Assembly: GCA_964399665.1 (NCBI GenBank)
Contig: CAYNSI010000115.1
Location: forward strand, 1-7,029
Reading direction: 5' to 3'
Length of the DNA stretch: 7,029 nt
Source of the DNA: Avisuccinivibrio_A sp964399665
GTDB lineage: Bacteria > Pseudomonadota > Gammaproteobacteria > Enterobacterales > Succinivibrionaceae
The notes below the pieces were generated by a model that was not told the DNA's origin, searched no databases, and worked only from the letters and a program-made list of their open reading frames with translations. The first letter of the stretch is position 1. Each line of letters opens with the position of its first letter. The position numbers and the translations under genes are program-made. Shown here one piece after another: positions 5,611 to 7,029 of the stretch.

Positions 5611-6879
5611 TCTGTCAGATGACTCTAAAAAGATGGCTTAATTCAGTGGGATTTCTCTTTTGGCAAATGCGCCCCGGATCTCATCGGGGTTCCATTTCCA
5701 CCTGCAGGTCTCAGGCTGCTCATTGTACTGTTCCATCCACTTGATTATATGATCTGCAAGCTCCTGCCTGTTGTCTGCCCTAAGATCCCTCAAGCAAAGC
5801 TTTGCCATTCTTTCGAACATGCTCTCAACAAGATTAAGCCAGGAGCCATGTATGGGGGTCAAGGTAAAATCAAACCTTCCCGGGCGTTCTGCAAGGTAAT
5901 TGAGCACCTGCTTTCCTGTATGCACATTAAGATCATCTAAAATGATCTTAATGGAAAGCTCCTTTGGATACTTCTCATCTACCATCTGCAAAAACTCAAT
6001 GAATTCAGCACCTGAGTGCTTCTTTCTGACAATGCCCATAATTTCACCGCTGAACAAATCTATTCCGGCCAAAAGTAAAAGAGTGCCGTCTCTTTGGTGC
6101 TCACAATCGCAGGCTTTAACGCCGCCTGGCTTAAAATTAGAAGGAAGATCCGCAGTGATAGATGCTGCTGCCCCAATGCGGAGTTTCTCATCGTGTAAGA
6201 TGATCCCATCGCCACAGGTCACATCAGCGCTTTTGCCTTGAGCATCAGACGATTTGGTAAATTGCAAGATCCCCGCGATCCTCATGTAAACCAAAAGGAC
6301 GTCGTCGGCCTTTTTCTCAAATTTCTCATCCTTTTTGTCAAGATAGTATGTGATCTTGTAAGGTTTAATGGAATTATCATTAAGAATTGCGTGTATTTGG
6401 GATTTGGAGACTTTGCTAAGATTCGGATGTCCTTGAACTTTACAGTGTTTTCTGACGTAATCAGCCAGGGTGGAGAGCGACCACTGCCCCGACTTAGGCC
6501 CATCAGAAAGTTCTTGTGGACATGTGCAGGCAAGATTGATAACCCAGGACTTATCTTCACGATTGATGATGTTGGGACGACCACTGCGATAACCATCCTC
6601 AAGCGCAGCTTGTGCCCCATAGTTATTAAATTTCTTGATGGTATTAGCCACCGAAGGCTTTGATAATTTAACAGCCGTGGCAATCTCATCGTTGGTCTTG
6701 CCCTGAAGGAGCATTAGAATGATGGCAGCTCTTTGCACTTTCTTTGTATCAGCTGTGCGCGAGATGGCAAGTTGGTTTAAGGTCTCAAGCTCATCAGGCT
6801 CGAGCTTGGTTGTGATTTTTCTTGGACGACCTGCCATGGCGAATACTCCTTATTTAGCAGATGGAAGCATTTAGACCGA
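5611..6879 (-). mobile_element. IS630-family insertion sequence, tentative ends
   Basis: The element carries one transposase gene. IS630 elements insert at TA and duplicate it. Reading inward, the left side shows TA followed by TCTGTCAGATGACTC (from 5611). The complement of the right side shows TA followed by TCGGTCTAAATGCTTC (from 6879), about 11 matches in 16 with one gap. With the TA dinucleotides at 5609-5610 and 6880-6881, the element would be 1269 bp, leaving 27 bp and 42 bp outside the gene. The gene makes an IS certain. The boundaries are an inference from an imperfect repeat. Confidence 0.5.
5638..6837 (-). CDS. IS630-family DDE transposase
   Basis: This is a full-length transposase of 399 residues that cuts and joins the IS at TA targets. 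The N-terminal half is DNA-binding. A helix-turn-helix lies at about 34-75 (LMLLQGKTNDEIATAVKLSK), then a glycine/arginine linker GYRSGRPN (82-89) and a second winged-helix region at about 115-160. The catalytic RNase H-like domain has D216 (HDEK), the strand GTLLLLAGIDLFSGEI (251-266), D301 (ILDDLNVH) and E338 (HGSWLNLVE), so the DDE triad is intact. AAGGAG sits 8 nt before the ATG. The first block reads DEKLRIGA rather than the commoner DEKPGIQA, a variant within the family. There is no frameshift, so the element may still be active. Confidence 0.95.
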   Translation of the reverse strand: MAGRPRKITTKLEPDELETLNQLAISRTADTKKVQRAAIILMLLQGKTNDEIATAVKLSKPSVANTIKKFNNYGAQAALEDGYRSGRPNIINREDKSWVINLACTCPQELSDGPKSGQWSLSTLADYVRKHCKVQGHPNLSKVSKSQIHAILNDNSIKPYKITYYLDKKDEKFEKKADDVLLVYMRIAGILQFTKSSDAQGKSADVTCGDGIILHDEKLRIGAAASITADLPSNFKPGGVKACDCEHQRDGTLLLLAGIDLFSGEIMGIVRKKHSGAEFIEFLQMVDEKYPKELSIKIILDDLNVHTGKQVLNYLAERPGRFDFTLTPIHGSWLNLVESMFERMAKLCLRDLRADNRQELADHIIKWMEQYNEQPETCRWKWNPDEIRGAFAKREIPLN

Positions 6880-6953
6880 TACAAAACCTGAAAATTTGTG
6901 GTCTTCTTTTCAACAGTTCAACTAAAAAATGTGGTTTTGCAACTGTCTTGATC

Positions 6954-7029
6954 TCAAAGACGATTTGTCTCACCCCACGTGCACATGGCATCTAAAATTG
7001 GCATTAGTGATTTACCTCGATCACTTAAA
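6954..7029 (-). CDS. HxlR-family transcriptional regulator, C-terminal end (partial)
   Basis: The minus strand is open from the window edge (codons from 7028) to TGA at 6956-6954, giving 24 residues with RGKSLMPILDAMCTWGE. This is the hallmark end of HxlR-type winged-helix regulators, where the wing strand runs into a long helix of form RG-SL-P-L-A-C-WGE used for dimer contact. Family members are about 110-120 residues long, so some 90 residues lie beyond the window. HxlR proteins often answer to oxidative or aldehyde stress. Without the neighbours upstream its targets are unknown. It is separated from the operon by the IS and is probably not the operon's regulator. Confidence 0.82.
   Translation of the reverse strand, partial: LSDRGKSLMPILDAMCTWGETNRL

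Noticed and set aside
6282..6689. 135-codon open frame on the minus strand within the transposase
   Set aside because: It is a shadow frame of an intact DDE transposase with no motifs of its own.
7006..7025. Inverted repeat AGTGAT-N8-ATCACT
   Set aside because: It lies inside the HxlR coding end and is explained by codons; it is too short to call a site.
1..7029. CRISPR arrays, tRNA/rRNA genes, toxin-antitoxin or retron-like structures
   Set aside because: I looked for regularly spaced repeats, cloverleaf arms and paired small ORFs and found none.

Overview
The window reads as accessory-metabolism chromosome of a Gram-negative bacterium. The reasons are a TRAP transporter with a lipobox-bearing binding protein, strong AGGAG-type ribosome sites, middling-to-low GC by eye, and a CRP-like site. 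The RspA/ManD-type dehydratase and KduD-like dehydrogenase fit a gammaproteobacterium, perhaps a gut anaerobe such as the Succinivibrionaceae, but that placement is a guess. Every well-supported gene lies on the minus strand.

From the right edge leftward (the direction of transcription), the window opens with the last 24 codons of an HxlR-family regulator (6954-7029). Next is an IS630-family transposase gene (5638-6837), probably a complete element with ends near 5611 and 6879. The 5164-5610 interval has no intact gene. It holds a short frameshifted protein remnant (5473-5596), a likely promoter region with palindromic operators and a CRP-like site (5303-5451), and a leader hairpin followed by a T-rich run (5200-5221).

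The core is a tight five-gene operon running from 5163 to 295: an enolase-superfamily sugar-acid dehydratase (ManD/RspA type), TRAP binding protein DctP, small permease DctQ, large permease DctM, and a KduD-like short-chain dehydrogenase. The first four genes are separated by 13, 9 and 3 bases and the last by 53, each with its own Shine-Dalgarno sequence. The simplest reading is that DctPQM imports a sugar acid such as a hexuronate or aldonate. The SDR and the dehydratase would then convert it to 2-keto-3-deoxygluconate by redox and dehydration. No KDG kinase, KDPG aldolase or dedicated regulator is in the window, so the exact substrate is open.

Left of the operon, a perfect 9-bp hairpin (257-280) follows the SDR stop. 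The 1-240 stretch holds only short open stretches on the plus strand that may be the decayed 3' end of a convergent gene. I see no CRISPR array, tRNA or rRNA, and no clearly new multi-gene system. The best leads are the unassigned dehydratase/SDR/TRAP operon, its regulatory leader, and the decayed ORF next to the IS.
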